A stretch of 64,000 nucleotides of DNA, taken from assembly GCA_964525555.1 (NCBI GenBank), contig CAZGHN010000013.1, positions 9,207-73,206 on the forward strand, given 5' to 3'. The first letter of the stretch is position 1. Every line of letters begins with the position of its first letter. The DNA comes from JAFGHJ01 sp964525555 (GTDB taxonomy: Bacteria; Hydrothermota; UBA3072). The translations under genes and the position numbers were made by a program. Below are positions 37,611-46,564 of the stretch, piece by piece. The notes under the pieces were generated by a model. That model saw nothing but the letters and a program-made list of their open reading frames with translations. It searched no databases and was not told the origin of the DNA.

Positions 37611-39452
37611 TTAAAACGGGTGTCCGAAGTTAAGATATATCTTTCCTTTATCTTCTGAAGAAATATCCCTCATAGCTCTTGCATAATCGAACCTGATAAC
37701 TCCTATAGGAGAACTATATCCAATCCCAAATCCAATACCTGTATTAAAATCACTAAAAGATACATCAGCTAAATCCATCCAGAGTGAACCGAAATCAGCA
37801 AAAATTATTGCGTATAGCCTGCCGTAGACCGGCATCCGGAGTTCGAGATTAAATAACAATTCATCTAACCCGCTCATACGGTCCGGTCTTATATCGGGAA
37901 AACCAATCGAAGCTTCCTTATACCCCCTAAGAGAACCATATCCCCCCATCTCAAGGCGAACATCAGGACTAATATCTTCAGGAGCTCCTTTAGGAAAAGT
38001 TACAATAGCTCTCGATCTCTGTGCTACAATTAGTCGAAGAGGTAGCGGATAATAAGAAGCAATATCAAAATTTAATCTGTCAAAATGATTATCTCCCCCC
38101 AGAAATCTTCCGGCATAATCATACTGCACGAGCAAACGGAGTCCTTTACTTGGATTAAGAATATTATTTCTCTTATCAAATAAATATCTCGCTGAAACTC
38201 TGTTGGTGATATTAATTGTATCGGTCTTAAAAGATGCTCTCCTGAATTCATAAGGAAAAGAAATCACTGAATAAGTCCCTAATTTTCTTTCAAGAACAAA
38301 CTCCATAGACAAATCAGATTCAAAATATCTTCTCTTTAGAGCCGGTGACATAATAAGACTGAATCCGCTACCCAGCAAATATGATTCTCTGTAAATAATT
38401 CTATACTCCTGCTCCCAATCATCAAAAGCTAACATTCCCGTACCCTCGTCAATCTTTGGTGCTCCTTTGAATGATAAATCAATAATTAGCCTTTGAAGGT
38501 TTCCAAAAAGATCCAAATCGCCCCATCTGAAATCCATTATCGCTCTCCGAGGAGACTCATAACCGAAACCAAGCTGAAAAAACCGTGATTCTTCTTCTTT
38601 CAAAAAGAAAGTTATATCAACAAAATTATCCTGTACTTTCTCCTCATGAACTTTTACATCAGAAAATAATTCGGTCTGATAAAGGTTACTTTGTGAAAGA
38701 TATACTTTCGAGGGCTGATAAACATCACCTTCTTTTATTCTAAGTTCCCGTCTAACAACCTTATTTCTAACCTCTTTTAACCCTCTAATTTTTACATTCC
38801 TAACATACATCTTCATACCTTCATTAATAATTATTCTAAGAAAAATACTATTGCTTTCTCCCTGGTCACCCATAAAACTTCTTTCCATTATTATTGAAGC
38901 ATCGGCATATCCCTTTTCCGCATAACTACTTGTTAAAATATACTTACCTGCATCCAAAACAGCTTCATCATAATACATACCTTCTTCAACAGATAATTTT
39001 TTCTTGATATATTCAACGGAAACTATATTGTTTCCAATAATCTCAATGCTGTCGATTTTACTCCGCAATCCTTCAAAAATATGATAAGTTATTATAAAGC
39101 CATTTATCTTCTCAACAAATTCACCTTCTCTCTTCAAAATTCTCATATTGAAGAATCCTCTACTCCTGTAATAGCTGACTATTTTCTCGGGACCCTCTCT
39201 TGCAAATTGTTCTATATAACGATCACCTACTTTTACAGGAAGAACCTCTTCTAATTTTTGATCAGAAATAAAACGATTACCTTCAAAGTTTATCTTAGCT
39301 ACTCTTACTACTCCATTTTGCTTCACTTGACCCGTACAGCCAAAAAAGGAACAAATAAACAGTATCAATAAATTATAAATTCCTCTAATAAAGAAATTAT
39401 GGCGAAAAAAATATGTTTTTTTTCTATTACTTTCTATAGTAAAACCAAACAA
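37611..39452 (-). CDS. BamA/TamA-family outer-membrane protein with lipobox (TamL-like)
   Basis: A 613-aa Omp85 protein. The N-terminal signal ends in a lipobox-like SFFGC (FICSFFGC-TGQ), suggesting lipidation. Three to four POTRA domains follow from about 48 to 290 (VAKINFEGNRFISDQKLEEVLPV; IDSIEIIGNNIVSVEYIKKKL; VRNVKIRGLKEVRNKVVRREL). Then a 16-strand barrel: FQLGFGYESPRRA, ARYLFDKRNNILNPSKGLRLLVQYDYAGRFLGGDNHF, GGYGSLRGYKE (the conserved L6 VRGY/F-like motif), ending YLNFGHPF with the C-terminal Phe. A lipidated BamA/TamA relative (TamL) is known in Bacteroidetes. No TamB lies beside it. Confidence 0.9.
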   Translation of the reverse strand: MFGFTIESNRKKTYFFRHNFFIRGIYNLLILFICSFFGCTGQVKQNGVVRVAKINFEGNRFISDQKLEEVLPVKVGDRYIEQFAREGPEKIVSYYRSRGFFNMRILKREGEFVEKINGFIITYHIFEGLRSKIDSIEIIGNNIVSVEYIKKKLSVEEGMYYDEAVLDAGKYILTSSYAEKGYADASIIMERSFMGDQGESNSIFLRIIINEGMKMYVRNVKIRGLKEVRNKVVRRELRIKEGDVYQPSKVYLSQSNLYQTELFSDVKVHEEKVQDNFVDITFFLKEEESRFFQLGFGYESPRRAIMDFRWGDLDLFGNLQRLIIDLSFKGAPKIDEGTGMLAFDDWEQEYRIIYRESYLLGSGFSLIMSPALKRRYFESDLSMEFVLERKLGTYSVISFPYEFRRASFKTDTINITNRVSARYLFDKRNNILNPSKGLRLLVQYDYAGRFLGGDNHFDRLNFDIASYYPLPLRLIVAQRSRAIVTFPKGAPEDISPDVRLEMGGYGSLRGYKEASIGFPDIRPDRMSGLDELLFNLELRMPVYGRLYAIIFADFGSLWMDLADVSFSDFNTGIGFGIGYSSPIGVIRFDYARAMRDISSEDKGKIYLNFGHPF

Positions 39453-39615
39453 ATGTAATCCTCTCTATAAAAGAATATTCCTTTTAGGGAAAAACGCAAG
39501 CAAGAAATCCAAAAAACAAACAATGTTTCGTAACTTATTGACATTAAAACCTTTACTTTTTGTTTTTATTATTAGACTCTACATAACACAGACGCTAAAA
39601 AATAATTTATTAGGA

Positions 39616-40689
39616 TTACTTGTCCTCGCCTACAAGCAATTCATTTAATTCTTCAGGATTAGGAGAAATACGGACCGCATCTTTACGGCTAATTACTTCT
39701 TTCCCTATCAATTCAGCAAGGGATTTATTAAGCGTTTTCATTCCTTCCTTGGTTCTGGTCTGCATAATTGAATACAACTGATGTGTTTTCCCTTCTCTTA
39801 CTAATTTTCTAACAGCTGCTATCGAAATAAGCGTCTCTGTAACCGCAATCAAGCCAACCTTTTTTTTGTTTTTCACCAAATCCTGAGAAATTATTCCAAG
39901 TAGGTTCGCCGAAAGCTGCAGCGTCACTTGTCTCCTTTGATGAGGAGGAAATATATTTATAATTCTATCTATTGTTTGAATAGCACTTCTTGTGTGCAAG
40001 GTTGAAAGAACTAAATGTCCTGTTTCTGCTGCCGTTATTGTTATCTGTATAGATTCTCTATCCCGCATTTCACCAACAACAATAACATCAGGATCCTGAC
40101 GAAGTGCAAATTTTACGGCAGAGGAAAAAGAATGTGTATCATAACCAACTGCTCTCTGATCTATTGCCGCTTTTTTATCTTCATATATAAATTCAATCGG
40201 GTCTTCCACCGTTATTATATGAGATGTTCTTCTCTCATTTATATATTGTACTATAGAAGCAATTGTTGTTGACTTTCCACAACCGGAAGGGCCTGTAATA
40301 AGAAGAAGTCCTCGTGGTTTCATCGCAAATTCTTCCAAAACTTCTGGTAAATTCAAAGTGCTAAGTTCCGGTATCGTGGATGGAATCAGCCTAAAAACTA
40401 TACCGGGATTTCTCCTCTGCATAAACAAATTAACTCTGAATCTTGAAAGACCAGGAACATTAACGGCAAGATCCATTTCCCTTTTACTTTCAAATTCTTC
40501 CAATTGCTTACGAGACATAACACTCGCAGCAACACTTTTTATGTCTTCGACACTAAGAGGGCTATGTTCCTCCAACTTCATCAGATCTTTGTCTTTCCTA
40601 ATAATAGGTACAGCCCCAACCTTTAAAATAAGGTCTGAAACATTATCTTTTTTCATCTTATTGAGAAGGGGACCAATATTCAAAGACAT
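39616..40689 (-). CDS. PilT/PilU-like twitching-motility ATPase (copy 2)
   Basis: A 357-aa secretion ATPase of the PilT/PilU class. Walker A ITGPSGCGKSTTIASIV, Asp box VEDPIEFIYEDKKAAIDQRAVGYDT, Walker B VVGEMRDRESI, His box ETGHLVLSTLHTRSA. The C-terminal region lacks the AIRNLIREGK form of PilT and has AAVRKLVREGKTHQLYSIM. It powers pilus retraction in known systems. It starts 1 nt after copy 1. No pilin or PilB gene is in the window. Confidence 0.92.
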   Translation of the reverse strand: MSLNIGPLLNKMKKDNVSDLILKVGAVPIIRKDKDLMKLEEHSPLSVEDIKSVAASVMSRKQLEEFESKREMDLAVNVPGLSRFRVNLFMQRRNPGIVFRLIPSTIPELSTLNLPEVLEEFAMKPRGLLLITGPSGCGKSTTIASIVQYINERRTSHIITVEDPIEFIYEDKKAAIDQRAVGYDTHSFSSAVKFALRQDPDVIVVGEMRDRESIQITITAAETGHLVLSTLHTRSAIQTIDRIINIFPPHQRRQVTLQLSANLLGIISQDLVKNKKKVGLIAVTETLISIAAVRKLVREGKTHQLYSIMQTRTKEGMKTLNKSLAELIGKEVISRKDAVRISPNPEELNELLVGEDK

Positions 40690-40690
40690 T

Positions 40691-41758
40691 TTAACCCCTG
40701 GCTAAAGAAGCTTCAAACATTTTAGGATTGGATGCTTTAGAAAGTGCCTCTTCATAATCGACCTGACCTCTAAGGTAAAGCTCCTTTAAATAATCGTCGA
40801 GCAACTTCATTCCAAATTGAGCACCGGATTTTATTATATTATAAATTTGCTCTATTTTTCCTTCTCTTATCGCATTGGCAACCCCTTTAGTCCCGATAAG
40901 AATTTCATAAGCGCCAATTCTTCCTTCCTCATCAGCCTTCCTAAGCAACGTCTGAGATACTACGGCTCTGATTGTCGAGGCAAATTGCACTCGAATCTGA
41001 TGTTGATGTTCGGGTTCAAAAACATCTACTATTCTATCAACCGTCTGAGGCGCATCGGGAGTATGAAGAGTTGCAAAAACAAGAGAACCCATTTCTGCCG
41101 CATTAAGAGCTTTTTCTATAGTTTCCCTATCCCTCATCTCTCCGATCATTATAACGTCCGGATTCTGCCTCATAACTCTTTTCAGAGCTTCTTCAAAGGA
41201 ACTTGTATCTACACCTATAGCACGTTGTTCAATTACACTCTTTTTGTCTTCAAAAACGTACTCGATTGGGTCTTCGATTGTAATAATATGTTTTTTTTCA
41301 GTAATGTTTATCTCTTCTATCATAGCAGAAAGAGTTGTTGACTTGCCGGCTCCTGTCGGACCGGTTACAAGTACAAACCCATGAGAAGAAAGAGCTATAT
41401 TTTTAAGTATATCAGGCAATTTCCATTCATTTATCGTTTTAACTTTGATAGGAATAACTCTTACCGCAATGCCTATTTTCCCTCTCTGAAGAAAAACATT
41501 CATCCTGAAACGTGCGGACCCGGAAAGTTCATAAGAAATATCAAGCTCCCATTCCCTCTTAAAACGTTCCTTTTGTTCATCTGTCATTATCTCGAAAACA
41601 AGGTCCTGAATATCTTCCGCAGAAAACGGTTTGTAGCTCTCTATTCTTTTTAAATTACCCTGGACTCTCACTATAGGTGGTTCATCTGCTTTAAGGTGAA
41701 GATCGGATCCGTTAAACTTAAGAACCTCGTTCAAATATTGTTCGATTTTAGCGCTCAT
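40691..41758 (-). CDS. pilT: PilT-like twitching-motility ATPase (copy 1)
   Basis: A 355-aa PilT. DLHLKADEPPIVRVQGNL opens the N-domain; Walker A LVTGPTGAGKSTTLSAM; Asp box TIEDPIEYVFEDKKSVIEQRAIGVDT; Walker B MIGEMRDRETI; His box EMGSLVFATLHTPDAPQT; and the retraction-type AIREGKIEQIYNIIKSG. It is paralogous to the next gene. A tRNA-Arg and the HU gene lie just upstream on the same strand (20 nt between tRNA and pilT), so the four probably share a primary transcript. Confidence 0.94.
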   Translation of the reverse strand: MSAKIEQYLNEVLKFNGSDLHLKADEPPIVRVQGNLKRIESYKPFSAEDIQDLVFEIMTDEQKERFKREWELDISYELSGSARFRMNVFLQRGKIGIAVRVIPIKVKTINEWKLPDILKNIALSSHGFVLVTGPTGAGKSTTLSAMIEEINITEKKHIITIEDPIEYVFEDKKSVIEQRAIGVDTSSFEEALKRVMRQNPDVIMIGEMRDRETIEKALNAAEMGSLVFATLHTPDAPQTVDRIVDVFEPEHQHQIRVQFASTIRAVVSQTLLRKADEEGRIGAYEILIGTKGVANAIREGKIEQIYNIIKSGAQFGMKLLDDYLKELYLRGQVDYEEALSKASNPKMFEASLARG

Positions 41759-41778
41759 GGTATTTCGTTTTTATTTAT

Positions 41779-41851
41779 TACACCCGAAAGGATTCGAACC
41801 TTCAGCCTTCCCGGCCGGAGCGGGACGCTCTATCCATTGAGCTACGGGTGT
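41779..41851 (-). tRNA. tRNA-Arg (anticodon CCG)
   Basis: On the minus strand a perfect cloverleaf: acceptor ACACCCG/CGGGTGT, D-stem GCTC/GAGC, anticodon stem TCCCG/CGGGA with loop CTCCGGC (anticodon CCG), 5-nt variable loop, T-stem GAAGG/CCTTT with loop TTCGAAT, and discriminator A. CCA is not encoded. Total 73 nt. Its first base is the last base of the HU stop codon. Confidence 0.95.
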
Positions 41852-42150
41852 TAGCCTTCAGGAAAAACCTTGCTCTCAATTTCCCTCTTAAGAACTTTTG
41901 AAGGTTTAAATGTAGGCATCCACCTTCCAGGAATTTTAACCTCCTGGTTTGTTCTTGGATTTCTGCCTATTCTACCCTTACGAAATTTATTTCCAAAAAC
42001 GCCAAAACCTCTAAATTCTATCCTGTTATTAGAATAATAGACTTCTTTAACCTCTTCAAGAAAAGCTTCGACGACCGTCCTAACTTCTTTTACTGGGATA
42101 CCTGTCCCTTTCGAAATATTCATTACAATATCTGACCGGGTCTTTGTCAT
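41851..42150 (-). CDS. HU-family DNA-binding protein
   Basis: A 99-aa HU/IHF protein that bends and compacts DNA. MTKTRSDIVMNISKGTGIPVKEVRTVVEAFLEEV forms the helical dimer base; NRIEFRGFGVFGNKFRKGRIGRNPRTNQEVKIPGRWMPTFKPSKVLKREI contains the beta arm with GRNPRT. The SD aaggaggt lies 8 nt before ATG. Promoter TTGACA (42235-42230)-N17-TATATA (42212-42207). The stop TAA overlaps the tRNA-Arg 5' nucleotide, so RNase P processing cuts the mRNA inside its stop codon. Confidence 0.96.
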   Translation of the reverse strand: MTKTRSDIVMNISKGTGIPVKEVRTVVEAFLEEVKEVYYSNNRIEFRGFGVFGNKFRKGRIGRNPRTNQEVKIPGRWMPTFKPSKVLKREIESKVFPEG

Positions 42151-42206
42151 AAAATTACCTCCTTACTATTTTGCTAATACGTTAAAATACATTAACTTAT
42201 ACTACT

Positions 42207-42235
42207 TATATACACATATTTAGCCTCTATGTCAA
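42207..42235 (-). promoter_or_regulatory. HU operon promoter
   Basis: On the minus strand TTGACA, 17-nt spacer, TATATA; the start near 42200 gives a leader of about 50 nt with a strong SD. Confidence 0.75.
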
Positions 42236-42402
42236 GGGTATTTCCTAAAAACTACTACAAAAAAACAAAAACAATTTTACCACAGAGTGCACAGAGAGAC
42301 ACAGAGTATTTATAGTTTTAATTCAAAATTAATAATTCAAAATTATTAATTTTTGACTCATAACACACGACTAATGACTAGCAGCGCTTCGCACCGAACC
42401 TC
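42236..42402. repeat. Spacer with two dispersed repeat families
   Basis: ttaccacagagtgcacagagagacacagag (42278-42307) belongs to the cacagag family, and attcaaaattaataattcaaaattattaat (42319-42348) to the TTCAAAATT family. gcgcttcgcaccgaacc (42382-42398) resembles, inverted, the tcggtgcgaagc element upstream of cassette promoters. No gene. Confidence 0.7.
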
Positions 42403-42431
42403 TTGACATACTGTCAGGGCGGGCCTAATAT
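42403..42431 (+). promoter_or_regulatory. DUF2007 gene promoter, leaderless type
   Basis: TTGACA (42403-42408), 17-nt spacer, TAATAT (42426-42431), then exactly 6 nt to ATG 42438. No SD. Confidence 0.75.
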
Positions 42432-42437
42432 CTACTT

Positions 42438-42653
42438 ATGATTAAAGACGATAATTGGGATATTCTTCTAAAAACAAACCCTAACGAGGCCGAAATTTTT
42501 CGGGGTATACTTGAGACCAACGGAATAGAAGCTAAACTTGAACAGGAAGCTGTAGGGAAAATATATGGGTTAACCACAGACGGGCTTGGTGAGGTAAAAA
42601 TATATGTTCCTAAAGACCAATTAGAAGAAGCAAAAAAAATAATCGAAGTATAA
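42438..42653 (+). CDS. DUF2007 domain protein
   Basis: A 71-aa protein: WDILLKTNPNEAEIFRGILETNGIEAKLEQE...GEVKIYVPKDQLEEAKKII. This matches the DUF2007 (putative signal-transducing) fold, a ferredoxin-like small domain of unknown function. It is monocistronic and convergent with galT, whose stop lies 11 nt away. The promoter places the ATG at the transcription start. Confidence 0.85.
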   Translation: MIKDDNWDILLKTNPNEAEIFRGILETNGIEAKLEQEAVGKIYGLTTDGLGEVKIYVPKDQLEEAKKIIEV

Positions 42654-42664
42654 ACAAAGGGCTT

Positions 42665-43636
42665 TCATTTAACCTTTTTCAGCTCCTTAACTGCGCTTTC
42701 TGGAGATACAGGATTAATAGAAATTCCCGTTCCCTTCTCAAACCCCGCAGGAATAGTTAGCTTGGGCAATATTTGTATGTTCCAATGTCCTTTTTTAATA
42801 GAAGGCGTATTGAAAAAATAGTTAAAAGGAATATTGCCCAGTACTTTTTTATATCTTATAAAAACTTCCTTTATAACATTCCCAAGCAATATTAACTGTT
42901 CATCCTTTACTTCTTCAAAAAAAAGCGGATGATTTCTGGGTAAAACCAGAAGTTGATACGGATATTCCGATGCAAAAGGTGCGAGTACAATAAAACTTCT
43001 GTTTTCTAACAACACTCTATTATCATCGAAGGCTTTTTCTATAAGACCACAATAGATACATGTTTTGGATTTTTTTATTGCTTTTGTTTCTTCCTCTATG
43101 AAAGGAGGTATCACGGGAAGAGCTAGAATCTGAGAATGTGAATGAGAAAGAGAAGCTCCGGCTGATATACCATGATTTTTAAATATAAAAACTGACTTTA
43201 TATGTTCCTCTCTTTTTAAAATTTTATATCTTTTTTTATACATTTTTAAAATAAGAAATATTTCATCCTGGTCCATACTGTACATATCTTTTGTGTGTAA
43301 AGGGGTTTCTGCAATTACTTCATGAATACCGTATCCTTCGACGAGATCAGGCATTCTCTTTGCTCCGCTACTCATTTTGATTCCGTTATTAAGCGCAGGA
43401 TATTTATTAGGAAATACTCTTATCAACCAGCCAGGTTCATCTGGTTTCCCATTGTCTCTAAAGGAATCTACTTCTGGAGGAGTTAAAAATTCGTTTCGTT
43501 CACAGAAAGGGCAATTTTTTTTATCGTTTTTTTCTTTTATCGCTTCCCGGTTAAAAAAAGCATGGGGCCGTTTACCTCTTTTGGGAACAATTAAAACCCA
43601 CTTATTGTGTAAAGGATCTTTTCTGAATTCAGACAT
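42665..43636 (-). CDS. galT: Galactose-1-phosphate uridylyltransferase
   Basis: A 323-aa GalT of the Leloir pathway, exchanging UMP between UDP-glucose and galactose-1-phosphate. EFRKDPLHNKWVLIVPKRGKRPH opens the family. CPFCERNE (zinc ligands), FPNKYPAL, HEVIAETPLH, ISAGASLSHSHSQILALP (active-site HxHxQ), a second zinc site with CIYCGL, and the C-terminal GHWNIQILPKL. The promoter TTGCGT (43673-43668)-N17-TAAAAT (43650-43645) lies 8 nt from ATG with no SD, near-leaderless. No galK/galE is nearby. Confidence 0.94.
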   Translation of the reverse strand: MSEFRKDPLHNKWVLIVPKRGKRPHAFFNREAIKEKNDKKNCPFCERNEFLTPPEVDSFRDNGKPDEPGWLIRVFPNKYPALNNGIKMSSGAKRMPDLVEGYGIHEVIAETPLHTKDMYSMDQDEIFLILKMYKKRYKILKREEHIKSVFIFKNHGISAGASLSHSHSQILALPVIPPFIEEETKAIKKSKTCIYCGLIEKAFDDNRVLLENRSFIVLAPFASEYPYQLLVLPRNHPLFFEEVKDEQLILLGNVIKEVFIRYKKVLGNIPFNYFFNTPSIKKGHWNIQILPKLTIPAGFEKGTGISINPVSPESAVKELKKVK

Positions 43637-43772
43637 TTATAAGAATTTTATGCTATTATCAGCCTTAACGCAAGGCTTTTTTTCCCTAAGGCAAAAAAAG
43701 TTAGGCCGTTAGACCGTTAGATTGTTAGGTAGTTAAAAAAAGCCCGCCCAACGAACCAACAAGAAAAGGGTA

Positions 43773-43800
43773 TTGACTTCGACTTCAAACGCCTTATTGT
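43773..43800 (+). promoter_or_regulatory. Cyclophilin-like gene promoter, leaderless type
   Basis: TTGACT (43773-43778), 16-nt spacer, TATTGT (43795-43800), then 6 nt to ATG 43807; no SD. Confidence 0.6.
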
Positions 43801-43806
43801 TTTAAT

Positions 43807-44187
43807 ATGAAAAAAATAAAAATATCGTCCGAAAAAATCGGTGAAGTTTTCGCTACATTAACAGAAGAAAATCCCAAAACCGCTAAAGCTTTTTACTCCT
43901 CCCTTCCCATAGAAGGAAAAGCAGGTCTGTGGGGAGATGAAATATACTTCAGGGTTCCGGTCCCGGTATACAAAGAAAAGGGTAGAGTTGCGGTAGAAAA
44001 GGGAGAAATAGCTTTGTGGGTTGAAAGTCCATCTTTTTGTATTTTTTTTGGGAAAACCCCCTCAAGTACAGAAAAAGAAATACGCGCATATAGCGATGTA
44101 AATGTAATAGGCAAAGTTGAGGGTGACCTGGAAGTTTTCAAAAATGTAGAGCAGGGCGAGGTAATCAGCATTAACAAAGCAGTCTAA
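43807..44187 (+). CDS. Cyclophilin-like fold protein (TM1367/DUF369 type)
   Basis: A 126-aa protein: KKIKISSEKIGEVFATLTEENPKTAKAFYSSLPIEGKAGLWGDEIYFRVPVP, KGEIALWVESPSFCIFFGKTPSS, and NVIGKVEGDLEVFKNVEQGEVI. This is the archaeal/thermophile cyclophilin-like family (PF04126), structurally like peptidyl-prolyl isomerases but without a proven activity. It has its own promoter. A 247-bp spacer without recognisable genes follows before glnA. Confidence 0.85.
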   Translation: MKKIKISSEKIGEVFATLTEENPKTAKAFYSSLPIEGKAGLWGDEIYFRVPVPVYKEKGRVAVEKGEIALWVESPSFCIFFGKTPSSTEKEIRAYSDVNVIGKVEGDLEVFKNVEQGEVISINKAV

Positions 44188-44367
44188 CTTTTTAATTTGC
44201 TTCTCGCTTTTAGCTATTAGCTTAAAACACAGTATTCTTTCTTTACGCCTTTTTAATACATTTACTGTTTTGTGAAGAAATTTTTTTAATGCGAAAAGCG
44301 AAAGGAGAACATCTAATAGCGGTTGGAGTCGGGGCTGTGTCTCTGGTGTAAATTTAAGTAAATCAAC

Positions 44368-44395
44368 TTGACAAAAACTTAGGAATTTATATAAT
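44368..44395 (+). promoter_or_regulatory. glnA promoter
   Basis: TTGACA (44368-44373), 16-nt spacer, TATAAT (44390-44395). The start near 44402 gives a 45-nt leader ending in SD ggggaggg. Confidence 0.8.
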
Positions 44396-44446
44396 CTATC
44401 TAACTATAGAATAAATTTCAATTAAATCTATGTTATGGGGAGGGAA

Positions 44447-45754
44447 ATGAATAAATCTGATCTTTTTTCTTTGTTAGAAACAGGCGAAGTAAAGGCAATC
44501 CGTTTATGGTTTACAGATATTCTCGGTAAAGTTAAAGGATTCTCAATAAGCCATAAAGAGGCGGAAAGAGCTCTTAATGAAGGCATCAATTTTGATGGTT
44601 CGTCAATCGAAGGACTGGTTCGAATAGAGGAATCGGACCTTACTGCAAAACCCGACCTTTCCTCCACTTATATCTTTCCAGACGAAAACGGCATGAAAAC
44701 AGTTATCTTCATTTGCGATATATTTTACCCTGACGGAAAACCAGTCGAGTCTTCTCCAAGACATGTTTTGAAAAATATTTTGAAACGTACAAAAAAGAAC
44801 GGATGGGAATTCTTCGTAGGCTCGGAACTAGAGTTCTTCTATTTCTTGGAAAAAAGAGACCTCAACATTCGCGATACAAAAGGTTATTTTGATGTAATAC
44901 CTTATGACAAATATGATGAAATTTCAGAAGAAATAGTAAATATTCTAAACGGAGTCGGAGTAGAAGTCGAAGTGGCCCATCATGAAGTCTCTGAAAATCA
45001 GCACGAAATCGATCTACGATACGAAGAAGCCTTAAAAATGGCAGATCACATTCAAGTCGCGAAATATGTCATTAAAGAAACTGCGAGGGGAAATGGGATT
45101 TTTGCAACATTCATGCCTAAACCCGTATTCGGCCTCAACGGCTCAGGCCTTCATCTGCATCAATCCTTGTTCAGTAAAGGAAAAAATATTTTCTACGACG
45201 AAAAAGATAATTATCATCTCTCGAAAATAGCAAAACAATATTCTGCAGGGCTTCTTAAATACTCAAAAGAAATTACTTCTATAACTAATCAATGGGTAAA
45301 TTCATACAAGAGACTTGTTCCCGGGTATGAAGCCCCAGTTTATATTTCCTGGGGAAGACAAAACCGTTCGGCTTTGCTCAGAGTTCCTTCATTCAAAAGT
45401 GCAACCTCATGTAGGGTAGAATACAGAACTCCAGACCCTGCAACAAATCCCTATCTAGCTATCTCGGCTATGCTAGGGGCAGGGCTCGCTGGGATAAAAG
45501 AAAAATTAGATCTGGGGAAACCAATTGAAGAAGATATTTATACTATGTCCAAGGAAAGGAAAGAAAAGCTCAATATAGTAATACTACCTGATTCTCTTTA
45601 TACAGCAATACTGGAAACAGAAAAGAGTAATATGGTCAGAAGTTTATTCGGAGAAGAATTCTTCAATAAATACATTCAGAACAAAAAAGCAGAGTGGGAA
45701 AACTATAGGATCCACGTAACCGATTACGAAATCGAAAAATATCTCTCATTGTAA
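44447..45754 (+). CDS. glnA: Glutamine synthetase, type I
   Basis: A 435-aa GSI that makes glutamine from glutamate, ammonia and ATP. I choose ATG 44447; an upstream ATG at 44435 lies inside the SD (ggggaggg). Landmarks: IRLWFTDILGKVKGFSI, GINFDGSSIEGLVRIEESDL, GSELEFFYF, HEVSENQHEIDLRYEEAL, GSGLHLHQSLF, SYKRLVPGYEAPVYISWGRQNRSALLRVP and VEYRTPDPATNPYLAISAML. The length and missing NLYDLP-like adenylylation site (DIYTMSKE instead) indicate GSI-alpha, controlled by feedback rather than adenylylation. Confidence 0.97.
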   Translation: MNKSDLFSLLETGEVKAIRLWFTDILGKVKGFSISHKEAERALNEGINFDGSSIEGLVRIEESDLTAKPDLSSTYIFPDENGMKTVIFICDIFYPDGKPVESSPRHVLKNILKRTKKNGWEFFVGSELEFFYFLEKRDLNIRDTKGYFDVIPYDKYDEISEEIVNILNGVGVEVEVAHHEVSENQHEIDLRYEEALKMADHIQVAKYVIKETARGNGIFATFMPKPVFGLNGSGLHLHQSLFSKGKNIFYDEKDNYHLSKIAKQYSAGLLKYSKEITSITNQWVNSYKRLVPGYEAPVYISWGRQNRSALLRVPSFKSATSCRVEYRTPDPATNPYLAISAMLGAGLAGIKEKLDLGKPIEEDIYTMSKERKEKLNIVILPDSLYTAILETEKSNMVRSLFGEEFFNKYIQNKKAEWENYRIHVTDYEIEKYLSL

Positions 45755-45760
45755 ATTATC

Positions 45761-45789
45761 TTGACTTATTAATAGATATCAATTATTAT
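45761..45789 (+). promoter_or_regulatory. dapB-dapA promoter
   Basis: TTGACT (45761-45766), 17-nt spacer, TATTAT (45784-45789). SD aaggag lies before ATG 45813. Confidence 0.7.
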
Positions 45790-45812
45790 ACCTTAGAGAA
45801 GGAGAATAAGTC

Positions 45813-46562
45813 ATGAAAATCGCAATAATCGGATACGGTAAAATGGGGCAAATTACCGAGCAATTAGCCGGAGAAAACGGGCATGAAGTTGTTTCGACAA
45901 TTGACCCAACGGTAAAATCGGCAAAATTCAATAATTTTAACGAAGAAAACTTACGCGGCGCTGATGTCGCTTTCGATTTTACTGTCCCGGCTATTGTTCT
46001 CGAAAATATAGATAATTATATAAAATATGGAATAAACGCAGTAATCGGAACTACCGGCTGGTATGAACACTTAGAAGAAGTTAAAGAAAAAGTAGAGAAA
46101 AGTAATATAGGACTTATCTGGTCAGGCAATTTTTCTATCGGAGTTAATTTGTTCTTCCGAATAATCGAAAAAAGCGCCGGATTAATGAACAATTTCCCGG
46201 CATATGATATAATGGGATACGAAATTCATCATAACAGAAAAAAAGACAGTCCTTCAGGCACTATGAATATGATAGGCAAGATTCTTCTCGAAAAACTAAA
46301 AAACAAGAAAAAAATAGTAACGGAAAAACTTGATAGGAAAATATCGAAAGAAGAAATACATCTTGCTTCAATAAGGGGAGGCTGCGTTCCCGGTACTCAT
46401 TTGATCGCTTTCGACAGCGAAGTAGACACAATTGAACTAAAACATACAGCTAGAAATCGAAAAGGTCTTGCCTTAGGAGCTATAAAAGCCGCAGAATGGA
46501 TAGACGGCAAACGGGGTTTTTATAATATTGAAGACATGATGAATGAAATTATAGGAGGTTAG
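45813..46562 (+). CDS. dapB: 4-hydroxy-tetrahydrodipicolinate reductase
   Basis: A 249-aa DapB in lysine/diaminopimelate synthesis. Rossmann motif IAIIGYGKMGQ (3-13), DFTVPAIVLENI, IGTTGWYEHLEEV, SGNFSIGVNLFF, catalytic EIHHNRKKDSPSGTMNMIGKIL with the substrate-binding His and Lys, and SIRGGCVPGTHLIAFDSEVDTIEL. It precedes dapA by 2 nt, so reductase and synthase of consecutive steps are co-expressed. Confidence 0.96.
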   Translation: MKIAIIGYGKMGQITEQLAGENGHEVVSTIDPTVKSAKFNNFNEENLRGADVAFDFTVPAIVLENIDNYIKYGINAVIGTTGWYEHLEEVKEKVEKSNIGLIWSGNFSIGVNLFFRIIEKSAGLMNNFPAYDIMGYEIHHNRKKDSPSGTMNMIGKILLEKLKNKKKIVTEKLDRKISKEEIHLASIRGGCVPGTHLIAFDSEVDTIELKHTARNRKGLALGAIKAAEWIDGKRGFYNIEDMMNEIIGG

Positions 46563-46564
46563 AA

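Noticed and set aside
43662..43683. GCCTT-AAGGC hairpin with T-run on the plus strand
   Set aside because: It looks like a terminator but no plus-strand gene directly precedes it; it overlaps the galT promoter region, so its role is unclear.
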